In this document: piece by piece, positions 34,559-42,569 of the stretch
Layout of the letters: every line of letters begins with the position of its first letter
Position numbering within the stretch: the stretch's first letter is position 1
Source: Pseudomonas marginalis
GTDB taxonomy: Bacteria; Pseudomonadota; Gammaproteobacteria; Pseudomonadales; Pseudomonadaceae
Direction of reading: 5' to 3'
Assembly: GCF_008692035.1 (NCBI RefSeq)
Contig: NZ_VTFG01000002.1
Span: 2,046,001 to 2,110,000 of the forward strand
Length of the DNA: 64,000 nt
Position numbers and translations under genes: made by a program
The notes under the pieces: model-generated
Databases searched by the model: none
What the model saw: the letters and a program-made list of their open reading frames with translations, nothing else
Told to the model about the DNA's origin: nothing

Positions 34559-36142
34559 TTGAGCGAACTTCTCAACCGCCGCCTGGCCCTGCTCGGCAAG
34601 CGCGAACACCTCTCCCTGCTAGAGCAGTGCTTGCACGGCATCGAGCGTGAATGCCTACGTGTCACCGGTGAGGGTCGCCTGGCGCAAACGCCGCACCCCG
34701 AAGCCCTGGGCGCCGCGTTGACCCATGAACAGATCACCACCGACTACTCGGAATCGCTGCTGGAGTTCATCACTCCGGCCCTGCCCAACCCGGCCGATAC
34801 CTTGAGCAGCCTGGACAAGATCCACCGCTTTGCCTACACCAAGCTCGGCAGCGAATACCTGTGGAGCCCCTCGATGCCGTGCCCGTTGCCGGCCGAGGAA
34901 GACATTCCGATTGCCTACTACGGCACCTCCAATATCGGACAGCTCAAGTACGTGTACCGCAAGGGCCTGGCCCTGCGTTACGGCAAGACCATGCAGTGCA
35001 TCGCGGGCATCCACTACAACTTTTCCCTGCCGGAACAGCTGTGGCCGCTGCTCAAGGAGACTGAAGGCTTCGTCGGCACCGACCGCGACTATCAGTCCAC
35101 GGCCTATATCGCGCTGATCCGCAACTTCCGCCGCTACAGCTGGCTGCTGATGTACCTGTTCGGCGCATCGCCGGCCCTGGATGCGGGTTTCCTGCGTGGT
35201 CGCTCGCACCAATTGGAAGTGCTCGACGCCGACACCCTGTACCTGCCGTACGCCACCAGCCTGCGCATGAGCGACCTGGGTTACCAGAGCAACGCCCAGG
35301 CCGGCCTGACGCCGTGCTACAACGACCTGGCCAGCTACACCGACAGCCTGCGCGAAGCGGTGGCAACGCCCTACGCGCCCTATGTCGAAGTCGGCACCCA
35401 CAAGGACGGTGAGTGGGTACAGCTCAACACCAACATCCTGCAGATCGAAAACGAGTACTACTCCAACATCCGTCCCAAGCGCGTGACCTACACCGGCGAG
35501 CGGCCGATCCAGGCGCTGATGGCCCGTGGCATCCAGTACATCGAAGTGCGCTGCCTGGACATCAACCCGTTCCTGCCGATGGGCATCGACCTGCCGGAGT
35601 CGCGTTTCCTCGACGCATTCCTGCTGTACTGCGCGCTGAACGACAGCCCGCTGTTCGCCGACAACGAGTGCGGCAACGCCACGTCCAACTTCCTCAGCGT
35701 GGTCAAGGAAGGCCGGCGCCCGGGCCTGCAATTGCAGCGCAAGGGCCAGGCCGTGGACATGAAGGAATGGGCCACCGAGCTGCTGGAGAAGATTGCCCCG
35801 CTGGCTGCGCTGCTGGATGAAAGCCACGGCATCACCGAACACAGCCAGGCGCTGGACGCCCAACTGGCCAAGGTCAAGGACCCGTCCCTGACCCCTTCGG
35901 CGCAGGTACTGGCGGCGATGGCCGAGCGCAAAGAGAGTTTCGCGCAGTTCTCCCTGCATCAGAGCGAGGTGCACGCCGAGTACTTCCGCCGCGAGCCGTT
36001 GCCGGCTGAAGAGCAGGCACGCTTTGAAGAGCTGGCGCGCACGTCGCTGGCGCAGCAGGCGGAACTGGAGCAGAACGAAGTGGGCGACTTTGATGTGTTT
36101 GTCGGCTCGTACCAGGCGAGCATTCTGGCCATCAGCAACTAA
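34559..36142 (+). CDS. gshA: glutamate-cysteine ligase
   Basis: First, rate-limiting step of glutathione synthesis: ATP-dependent ligation of glutamate to cysteine. With a TTG start at 34559 the product has 527 residues, the length recalled for P. aeruginosa GshA, and begins (M)SELLNRRLALLGKRE. AAGGA lies seven bases upstream of TTG. The in-frame GTG at 34544 lies on that ribosome-binding site and is less likely. Motifs GIERECLRVT, DYSESLLEFITP and CIAGIHYNFSLP match the GshA-1 (E. coli) class. A 214-base gap separates it from the thioesterase. Confidence 0.95.
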   Translation: MSELLNRRLALLGKREHLSLLEQCLHGIERECLRVTGEGRLAQTPHPEALGAALTHEQITTDYSESLLEFITPALPNPADTLSSLDKIHRFAYTKLGSEYLWSPSMPCPLPAEEDIPIAYYGTSNIGQLKYVYRKGLALRYGKTMQCIAGIHYNFSLPEQLWPLLKETEGFVGTDRDYQSTAYIALIRNFRRYSWLLMYLFGASPALDAGFLRGRSHQLEVLDADTLYLPYATSLRMSDLGYQSNAQAGLTPCYNDLASYTDSLREAVATPYAPYVEVGTHKDGEWVQLNTNILQIENEYYSNIRPKRVTYTGERPIQALMARGIQYIEVRCLDINPFLPMGIDLPESRFLDAFLLYCALNDSPLFADNECGNATSNFLSVVKEGRRPGLQLQRKGQAVDMKEWATELLEKIAPLAALLDESHGITEHSQALDAQLAKVKDPSLTPSAQVLAAMAERKESFAQFSLHQSEVHAEYFRREPLPAEEQARFEELARTSLAQQAELEQNEVGDFDVFVGSYQASILAISN

Positions 36143-36162
36143 CTGAAGCCGAACCCGGCTCA

Positions 36163-36196
36163 AAATGTGAGAGGGGGCTTGCCCCCTCCCACATTT
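36163..36196. repeat. short REP hairpin
   Basis: AAATGTGAGAGGGGGC with CTTG centre and CCCCCTCCCACATTT, one base change from perfect symmetry, directly after gshA. Probable terminator-like role plus membership in the REP family. Confidence 0.8.
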
Positions 36197-36246
36197 GCCC
36201 TCATCAAGCTCAAGATTCGCTTCAACCTTTCGCCCATAAGCTAATT

Positions 36247-36267
36247 CGAAAATGTTATTTATTTTCG
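36247..36267. promoter_or_regulatory. inverted repeat upstream of tauA
   Basis: CGAAAAT and ATTTTCG are perfect inverted arms with a seven-base spacer in an AT-rich stretch, 65 bases before the tauA start. Taurine genes are usually under LysR-type sulfur regulators (CysB/Cbl), whose sites are AT-rich interrupted dyads, so this is a candidate operator. Regulator identity is inference. Confidence 0.4.
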
Positions 36268-36331
36268 GATTCTTAGATCATTTAGTCTCCTCACACGCCG
36301 ATCCTCGGCCGCCTGATTGAGGAGCTTCCCC

Positions 36332-37309
36332 TTGAAACTGTTAACCCCTCTGCGCCTCCTGGCCGCGTTGTCCCTGGCCGGTGCCAGCCTGTTTGCCCAG
36401 GCGGCGGATGTAACCATCGCTTACCAGACCACCGTAGACCCGGCCAAAGTCGCCCAGGCCGACGGCGCGTACGAAAAAGCCACTAACGCCAAGATCGACT
36501 GGCGCAAATTCGACAATGGTGCCGACATCATCGCCGCCATCGCCTCCGGCGACGTGCAGATCGGCTACCTCGGTTCCAGCCCACTGACCGCTGCGATCAC
36601 CCGCAAGGTGCCGGTGGAAACCTTCCTGGTTGCCACCCAGATCGGCGGTGCCGAAGCCCTGGTGGCGCGCAATGGTTCCGGGATCAACAGTCCCCAGGAC
36701 CTGATCGGCAAGAAAGTCGCCGTACCCTTCGTTTCCACCGGCCACTACAGCCTGTTGGCCGCGCTGAAGCACTGGAACATCGACCCATCGAAAGTGACCA
36801 TCCTCAACCTCGCACCGCCGGCGATCATCGCGGCCTGGAAGCGCGGTGACATCGACGCTACCTACGTATGGGACCCGGCCCTGGGCGTGGCCAAGGAAAA
36901 CGGCAAGGTGCTGATCACCTCCGGCGAGCTGGCCAAGTTCGGCGCGCCGACCTTCGATGCCTGGATCGTGCGCAAGGACTTCGCGCAGAAGCACCCGGAA
37001 ATCGTCACCGCCTTCGCCAAAGTCACCCTGGATGCCTACGCCGCCTACCGCAAAGACCCACAAGCCTGGCTCGCCGACACAGGCAACGTCGACAAACTGG
37101 TGAAACTCTCCGGCGCCAAGGCCAGCGACATCCCGCTGCTGCTGCAAGGCAACGTCTACCCGCTGGCCGCTGACCAGGTGACCCTGCTGGGCGCACCGAC
37201 CACCAAGGCCGTGACCGATACCGCTGCGTTCCTCAAGGAACAAGGCAAGGTCGACGCCGTGCTGCCGGACTATGCCCCTTACGTCAGCGCCAAGTTCATC
37301 ACTAACTGA
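36332..37309 (+). CDS. tauA: taurine ABC transporter, substrate-binding protein
   Basis: A 325-residue periplasmic protein with a signal peptide (MKLLTPLRLLAALSLAGASLFAQA). The mature part contains VTIAYQTTVDPAKVAQADG, FDNGADIIAAIASGDVQIG and GYLGSSPLTAAI, typical of TauA/SsuA. A TTG start at 36332 is chosen for GGAG eight bases upstream and a clean signal peptide; an in-frame TTG at 36317 precedes that site. First gene of tauABCD, expressed during sulfate starvation in known systems. Confidence 0.92.
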   Translation: MKLLTPLRLLAALSLAGASLFAQAADVTIAYQTTVDPAKVAQADGAYEKATNAKIDWRKFDNGADIIAAIASGDVQIGYLGSSPLTAAITRKVPVETFLVATQIGGAEALVARNGSGINSPQDLIGKKVAVPFVSTGHYSLLAALKHWNIDPSKVTILNLAPPAIIAAWKRGDIDATYVWDPALGVAKENGKVLITSGELAKFGAPTFDAWIVRKDFAQKHPEIVTAFAKVTLDAYAAYRKDPQAWLADTGNVDKLVKLSGAKASDIPLLLQGNVYPLAADQVTLLGAPTTKAVTDTAAFLKEQGKVDAVLPDYAPYVSAKFITN

Positions 37310-37327
37310 TTCAAGGAGTTCATCGCG

Positions 37328-38107
37328 ATGGCCTTGCTACAACTGGAGCGCATCAGCGCACAGTACCCAGGCGCCACAGAACCGGTACTGTCCGACATTT
37401 CACTCGACCTGGGGCCCCAGCAATTGCTGGTGGCCCTCGGCCCGTCCGGCAGTGGCAAGACTTCGCTGTTGAACCTGATTGCCGGCTTTGTCGAACCGTC
37501 CGCCGGGCGCATCACCCTCGATGGCATGCCGGTCAAAGGCCCCAGTGCCGAACGCGGCGTGGTGTTCCAGGACGACGCCCTGCTGCCCTGGCAGGACGTG
37601 CTGGCCAACGTCGGTTTCGGCCTGGAACTGGCCGGCGTGCCCAAGGCGCAGCGTGAAGTACGCGCCCGGGAAATGCTCGCCCTGGTTGACCTTGCCGGCT
37701 TCGACAGCCGCCGTATCTGGCAGCTTTCTGGCGGCCAGAAACAGCGTGTCGGCCTGGCGCGAGCGCTGGCCGCCGACCCGCGCGTGCTGCTGATGGACGA
37801 ACCCTTCGGCGCCCTCGATGCCTTCACCCGTGAGCAGATGCAGGAACTGTTGCTGCAAGTCTGGCGGCGCACGGCCAAGCCGGTGTTCCTGATTACCCAT
37901 GACATCGAAGAAGCGGTGTTCCTCGCCACCGACCTGATCCTGCTGGCGCCCAACCCGGGCCAGATCGTCGAACGCCTGCACCTGGACTTCGGCCAGCGCT
38001 ATGCGGCCGGTGAGTCGGCGCGGGCGATCAAGTCCGACCCGCGCTTTATCGAAACCCGCGAACACGTGCTGGGCAAAGTGTTCTCGCAACGGCAGGTGTA
38101 CGCATGA
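37328..38107 (+). CDS. tauB: taurine ABC transporter, ATPase
   Basis: A 259-residue ABC ATPase with Walker A GPSGSGKTS near 39-47, Q-loop VFQDDALLPWQ, signature LSGGQKQRVGLARAL, and Walker B LLMDEPFGALD. The TauB/SsuB-type C-terminus is present. It powers import with TauA and TauC at the inner membrane. It lies 18 bases after tauA with AAGGAG before the ATG and overlaps tauC by 4 bases. Confidence 0.94.
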   Translation: MALLQLERISAQYPGATEPVLSDISLDLGPQQLLVALGPSGSGKTSLLNLIAGFVEPSAGRITLDGMPVKGPSAERGVVFQDDALLPWQDVLANVGFGLELAGVPKAQREVRAREMLALVDLAGFDSRRIWQLSGGQKQRVGLARALAADPRVLLMDEPFGALDAFTREQMQELLLQVWRRTAKPVFLITHDIEEAVFLATDLILLAPNPGQIVERLHLDFGQRYAAGESARAIKSDPRFIETREHVLGKVFSQRQVYA

Positions 38108-38940
38108 GCAGCTACGAACTCTCCGCCACCGCTGCCAAGCCGGTGGCGCACGCGGTCATTCCTGTGCGTCGCAGCCTGAGTACACGCTGGATCAGCCTGT
38201 TGACCCTGGTGGCCTTGCTGGCCCTCTGGTGGGCCGTCACCGCCACCGGCCTGATCGAACCGTTGTTCCTGCCACCGCCCTCGGCCGTGCTGCAAAAAGG
38301 CTGGCTGCTGGCGACCACGGGCTATATGGATTCCACCTTGTGGCAGCACCTGGGCGCGAGCCTCAGCCGGATCGGCCTGGGCCTGGGCTTCGCGGTGCTG
38401 ACCGCCGTGCCGGTAGGCATTGCCATCGGCGCCAACCGCATCGCCCGCGGCATTCTCGACCCGCTGATCGAGTTTTACCGGCCGATTCCGCCCCTGGCTT
38501 ACCTGCCGTTGATCGTGATCTGGTGCGGTATCGGCGAGCTGTCCAAGGTGCTGCTGATTTACCTGGCGATCTTCGCGCCGATTGCCATCGCCACCGCGAC
38601 CGGCGTACGCACCGTCGACCCGGCCAAGCTGCGGGCGGCGCAGTCGTTGGGCGCCACCCGTGCGCAGCTGATTCGCCATGTGATCTTGCCGAGCGCCCTG
38701 CCCGACATCCTCACCGGGGTGCGCATCGGCCTGGGTGTGGGCTGGTCGACCCTGGTCGCCGCCGAACTGATCGCGGCCACCAGCGGCCTGGGTTTCATGG
38801 TGCAGTCGGCGGCGCAGTTCCTGGTGACCGATGTGGTGGTGCTGGGGATCCTGGTGATCGCCCTGATCGCCTTCGCCATGGAAATGGGCCTGCGCGCCCT
38901 GCAGCGTAAGTTAGTGCCTTGGCATGGCCAGGCACATTGA
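38104..38940 (+). CDS. tauC: taurine ABC transporter, permease
   Basis: A 278-residue inner-membrane permease with about six hydrophobic segments and the cytoplasmic EAA-type loop VDPAKLRAAQSLGATRAQLIRH that contacts TauB. LPSALPDILTGVRIGLGVGWSTLVAAEL closes the loop region. Start overlaps the tauB stop as ATGA. The pairing with tauD downstream favours taurine over alkanesulfonate transport. Confidence 0.94.
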   Translation: MSSYELSATAAKPVAHAVIPVRRSLSTRWISLLTLVALLALWWAVTATGLIEPLFLPPPSAVLQKGWLLATTGYMDSTLWQHLGASLSRIGLGLGFAVLTAVPVGIAIGANRIARGILDPLIEFYRPIPPLAYLPLIVIWCGIGELSKVLLIYLAIFAPIAIATATGVRTVDPAKLRAAQSLGATRAQLIRHVILPSALPDILTGVRIGLGVGWSTLVAAELIAATSGLGFMVQSAAQFLVTDVVVLGILVIALIAFAMEMGLRALQRKLVPWHGQAH

Positions 38941-38951
38941 GTGAGAACAGC

Positions 38952-39788
38952 ATGAGCAGCCTGACCGTTACCCCCTTGAGCACCGCCCTGGGCGCCCAGA
39001 TCAGTGGCGTCGATATTACCCGGCCGCTGAGCGCCGAACACCGCGATGCCATCGAACAGGCGTTGCTCAGCCATTCGGTGCTGTTCTTCCGTGGCCAGCC
39101 GATCACCCCGCAGCAACAGGCGCGGTTCGCGGCGAACTTCGGTGACCTGCACATCCATCCGATCTACCCCAACGTGCCGGAACAGCCCGAAGTGCTGATC
39201 CTCGACACCGCCGTCACCGACGTGCGCGACAACGCCGTATGGCACACCGATGTGACCTTCCTGCCCACCCCGGCCCTCGGCGCGGTGCTGAGTGCCAAGC
39301 TGCTGCCGGCGTACGGCGGCGATACGCTGTGGGCCAGTGGCATCGCGGCGTACGAGGCGCTGTCCGAGCCGTTGAAGCGGTTGCTCGATGGGCTGACGGC
39401 TACCCACGACTTCACCAAATCCTTTCCGCTGGAACGCTTTGGCAACAGCGCCGAAGACCTGGCGCGCTGGGAAGAAACCCGCAGGAAAAACCCACCGCTG
39501 TCGCACCCGGTCGTGCGCACGCATCCGGTGAGCGGGCGTAAGTCGCTGTTTGTCAGTGATGGGTTTACCACCAGGATCAATGAACTGGAACCGGCGGAAA
39601 GCGAGGCGATCCTCAAGCTGCTGTTCGCCCACGCGACACGCCCGGAATTCACCCTCCGCTGGCGCTGGCAGGAGAACGACGTGGCGTTCTGGGATAACCG
39701 CGTGACGCAGCATTACGCGGTGGATGACTACCGGCCGCAACGGCGGGTGATGCATCGAGCGACGATTCTTGGGGATGTGCCGTTCTAA
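38952..39788 (+). CDS. tauD: taurine dioxygenase
   Basis: Fe(II)/2-oxoglutarate-dependent enzyme that oxidises taurine to sulfite and aminoacetaldehyde, freeing sulfur. The 278 residues hold the iron ligands H98 and D100 (WHTDVTF) and distal H254 (TQHYAVDDY), with the 2-oxoglutarate Arg in RPQRRVMHR. The in-frame extension to 38919 overlaps tauC and is not used. Last gene of tauABCD; a REPIN follows. Confidence 0.95.
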   Translation: MSSLTVTPLSTALGAQISGVDITRPLSAEHRDAIEQALLSHSVLFFRGQPITPQQQARFAANFGDLHIHPIYPNVPEQPEVLILDTAVTDVRDNAVWHTDVTFLPTPALGAVLSAKLLPAYGGDTLWASGIAAYEALSEPLKRLLDGLTATHDFTKSFPLERFGNSAEDLARWEETRRKNPPLSHPVVRTHPVSGRKSLFVSDGFTTRINELEPAESEAILKLLFAHATRPEFTLRWRWQENDVAFWDNRVTQHYAVDDYRPQRRVMHRATILGDVPF

Positions 39789-39803
39789 GCCACACTGCAA
39801 ATC

Positions 39804-39898
39804 AAATGTGGGAGGGGGCTTGCCCCCGATAGCTCTGGGTCAGTCAACTAATCAAGTGACTGACACACCGCCATCGGGGGCAAGCCCCCTCCCACATT
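39804..39898. repeat. REPIN (paired inverted REP)
   Basis: AAATGTGGGAGGGGGCTTGC at the left and GCAAGCCCCCTCCCACATT at the right, with inner arms CCCCGAT and ATCGGGG and a 50-base centre. Complete, near-symmetrical copy between convergent tauD and the aldo/keto reductase. Confidence 0.92.
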
Positions 39899-39915
39899 GA
39901 CCCAGTGGTGTCAGG

Positions 39916-40953
39916 TTATTCAGCGCTGGATGGCTTTTCCCACAAGTTAATTCCGCCTTCCTGCGCAAACCGATCGATCTCCGCCAGTTCTTCCGCGCTG
40001 AAGCTCAAGTTCTTCAACGCGCCGACGTTCTCGATGATCTGCTCCGGCCGGCTGGCGCCGATCAGCGCGCTGGTCACCCGTGGATCGCGCAGGGTCCAGG
40101 CCAGCGCCAATTGCGCCAGGCTTTGGCCACGGCGCTGGGCGATTTCATTCAACGCACGCACGTGGGCGATGTTGGTTTCAGACAGGTGCTTGGCCTGCAA
40201 CGAACCACCACCCGGACGGTTGACCCGTGCGTCGGCCGGCACGCCATTGAGGTACTTGTCGGTGAGCAAACCCTGGGCCAGCGGCGTGAAGGCAATCACC
40301 CCGGCGCCGAGTTCTTCGGTGGTGTCCAGCAGGTCTTTTTCCACCCAGCGGTTAAGCAGGTTGTAGGCCGGTTGGTGGATCAGCAGCGGGACTTTCCACT
40401 CTTTGAGCAGCGCGGCGATTTCGCGGGTTTTCACCCCGGAGTAAGACGAGATACCGATGTACAACGCCTTGCCCTGTTGCACGGCGGTGGCGAGGGCGCT
40501 GGCGGTTTCTTCCAGGGGCGTGTCGGCATCAAAACGGTGGGAGTAGAAAATATCCACGTAGTCGACGCCCAGGCGTTGCAGGCTCTGGTCCAGGCTGGCC
40601 AGCACGTATTTGCGCGAGCCGCCGCCCTGGCCGTAGGGGCCAGGCCACATGTCCCAGCCGGCCTTGCTGGAGATGATCAATTCGTCGCGGTAGTGCTTGA
40701 AGTCTTCGCGCAGCAAACGACCGAAGTTGATCTCGGCGCTGCCGTAGGGTGGGCCGTAGTTGTTGGCCAGGTCGAAGTGGTTGATGCCCAGGTCGAACGC
40801 GGTGCGCAGCAGGGCGCGCTGGGTGTCGATCGGCGTGCTGTCGCCAAAGTTGTGCCACAGCCCCAGGGACAGTGCCGGCAGCACCAGTCCACTGCGGCCT
40901 ACGCGGCGATACGGGATAGATTCATAGCGGTTTTCGGCAGCAATGTAAGTCAT
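39916..40953 (-). CDS. mgrA: aldo/keto reductase (YghZ/MgrA type)
   Basis: A 345-residue AKR of the YghZ (L-glyceraldehyde 3-phosphate reductase) group. Features are DLANNYGPPYGSAEINFG containing the catalytic Tyr, the active Lys in IISSKAGWDMWPGPYG, and the cofactor-binding SALIGASRPEQI. It reduces aldehydes such as methylglyoxal or L-glyceraldehyde 3-phosphate with NADPH in known relatives. It stands alone; oprD-like porin gene upstream ends with its own terminator. Confidence 0.88.
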   Translation of the reverse strand: MTYIAAENRYESIPYRRVGRSGLVLPALSLGLWHNFGDSTPIDTQRALLRTAFDLGINHFDLANNYGPPYGSAEINFGRLLREDFKHYRDELIISSKAGWDMWPGPYGQGGGSRKYVLASLDQSLQRLGVDYVDIFYSHRFDADTPLEETASALATAVQQGKALYIGISSYSGVKTREIAALLKEWKVPLLIHQPAYNLLNRWVEKDLLDTTEELGAGVIAFTPLAQGLLTDKYLNGVPADARVNRPGGGSLQAKHLSETNIAHVRALNEIAQRRGQSLAQLALAWTLRDPRVTSALIGASRPEQIIENVGALKNLSFSAEELAEIDRFAQEGGINLWEKPSSAE

Positions 40954-40980
40954 CGAATCCTCTCTTGGACGTAGGCAAAT

Positions 40981-41014
40981 AAGGCCTGGGAATAACGATA
41001 TTCCCAGGCCTTTT
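40981..41014. terminator. rho-independent terminator downstream of the porin gene
   Basis: Perfect 14-base-pair stem AAGGCCTGGGAATA/TATTCCCAGGCCTT with loop ACGA. On the minus strand it is followed by a U-rich TTATTT, and on the plus strand by TTTT. It ends the minus-strand porin transcript before the aldo/keto reductase gene. Confidence 0.9.
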
Positions 41015-41061
41015 AACCAGCTGAATCGCTTAAGTCTGCCCTTCCGTTTTACAGCAATTTC

Positions 41062-42411
41062 CTACCAGAGTGGAACGACATAGCTGACATAGAAGCGGTT
41101 TTCATCCTGCACGGTGGCACCGGTAATGTCCGGACTGGCATGGGCGTTTTTCCACGTGACGCCGAGGCCTTTGAGGGTGCCGGTCGGCACTTGATACGCC
41201 ACCGCCACGTTTCGCTCCCATTCACTGGTGGTGCCCTGGGCGGTGCGGATGTCATCGCCATGGGCGTAGGCGGCGGAGAAGGTCAGGCCGTTGAGGCCGA
41301 GTTTGCCGAAGTCATATTTGTACTGCGCCAGCCAGGTGCGTTCGCCGGCATGCTGGAATTTGTTCAGCTGCATGTTGGTCAGCGCCGGGGTGTCGGCACC
41401 CGAGCCTGGGCCTTGGCGCGCGTCACCGCTGTTTAGGCCGGAGTCGAGGTACGGGAAGTCGCTGTCGCCGCTGTTTTTCTGGATGCCCAGGCCGACGGTA
41501 TGGCCGTCCAGGCTGTAGCTTTCCAGCAGGCTGACGGTGGACTGGTTGATGCGGCCCTTGCTCACGCCATCGCCATACAGGCCCGCTGCGGCAAAGTCCT
41601 TGTCGCCGTCGGCGTTGCCGCCCACACCCAGGCTGCGGAACACACGCACGTCGGTATCGATCGCACCGACCGACAAGGCGTCATGGCGCTTGGCACCGAG
41701 GAAGAACTGCTGGTAGTAATCCTCAAGGTTGGAGTACCACAGGCTGACAGTGGTGTTCTGTATGCCGGTGTAGTCCGCACCACCGAACAGGAAGCGGTCG
41801 CTCTCTTTGGTCCCGCCCGCGGTGATCATGCCCTGGTCGCCGGTTTCGTTGCGGATCTTGGTCTTGAAGATATCGCCGCCGGTGAAGGTGAAGTCGCTGA
41901 GGTCCTTGGACACCAGTTGCACACCGGTATTGGTCTGCTGGTACAGGCGCCCGTCGGTGTTGGCGAGTATCGGGTTGTTGCCGTACAGCGTACCGACGCG
42001 CAACTCATCCTTGGCAAAGCGCATCTTGAACGTCGGGCTGAGCACGCCGAACTGGTCGGCGGACTTGCCATTGTCCAGTGGGAACATGCTGCCGGGGTAG
42101 CGGCCCTGGTGATCCTTGTCGTTGAGGTCGCCGCCGGAGTCGAGCTTCAGGCCGTAGAACGCCTGCAGATCGAGGCCGAAGCCCACCGGCCCCTCGGTGT
42201 AGCCGGACTTGAAGTTGAATTCGAAACCCTGGCCCCAATCCCGAATGCTATGGGCCTTGGCATTGCTGCCCACCACGTCGCGCCCCTGCTGGTTGAGATA
42301 GCGGTTGAGCAGGGTCACGTCGGCGTGGCTGTCATCGATAAAATCGGCGTGGGCGGACAGCATAAAGCTCGCCATGGCGGCTCCCACCACAGGGCTTAAA
42401 AACGTCTTCAT
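41062..42411 (-). CDS. OprD-family outer membrane porin
   Basis: A 449-residue beta-barrel porin with signal peptide MKTFLSPVVGAAMASFMLSAHA. The mature N-terminus, DFIDDSHADVTLLNRYLNQQGR, and later EGPVGFGLDLQAFYGLKLDSGG are OprD-family hallmarks. The protein ends in VVPLW, with the terminal aromatic residue needed for barrel insertion. OprD/OccK members import amino acids, aromatic or carboxylic acids; the substrate here cannot be read from sequence. A terminator follows. Confidence 0.92.
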   Translation of the reverse strand: MKTFLSPVVGAAMASFMLSAHADFIDDSHADVTLLNRYLNQQGRDVVGSNAKAHSIRDWGQGFEFNFKSGYTEGPVGFGLDLQAFYGLKLDSGGDLNDKDHQGRYPGSMFPLDNGKSADQFGVLSPTFKMRFAKDELRVGTLYGNNPILANTDGRLYQQTNTGVQLVSKDLSDFTFTGGDIFKTKIRNETGDQGMITAGGTKESDRFLFGGADYTGIQNTTVSLWYSNLEDYYQQFFLGAKRHDALSVGAIDTDVRVFRSLGVGGNADGDKDFAAAGLYGDGVSKGRINQSTVSLLESYSLDGHTVGLGIQKNSGDSDFPYLDSGLNSGDARQGPGSGADTPALTNMQLNKFQHAGERTWLAQYKYDFGKLGLNGLTFSAAYAHGDDIRTAQGTTSEWERNVAVAYQVPTGTLKGLGVTWKNAHASPDITGATVQDENRFYVSYVVPLW

Positions 42412-42531
42412 GGGTACCGGTCTCCGTCACTGTTCTGAAATGAAAGCGTCAAACGCTTCACACAATTACGCAGTGGCCAGATGACAGTTACGCGTCAAAA
42501 CAGCGTCTTGACGGATGAAATTAAGTTTAAG

Positions 42532-42555
42532 AAAGCCCCGTAGAACGGGGCTTTG
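42532..42555. terminator. terminator downstream of betT
   Basis: AAAGCCCCG and CGGGGCTTT arms around TAGAA, 15 bases after the betT stop on the minus strand, where it is followed by CTTAAA. Moderately strong. Confidence 0.8.
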
Positions 42556-42569
42556 CGGGGAGTTGAGCG

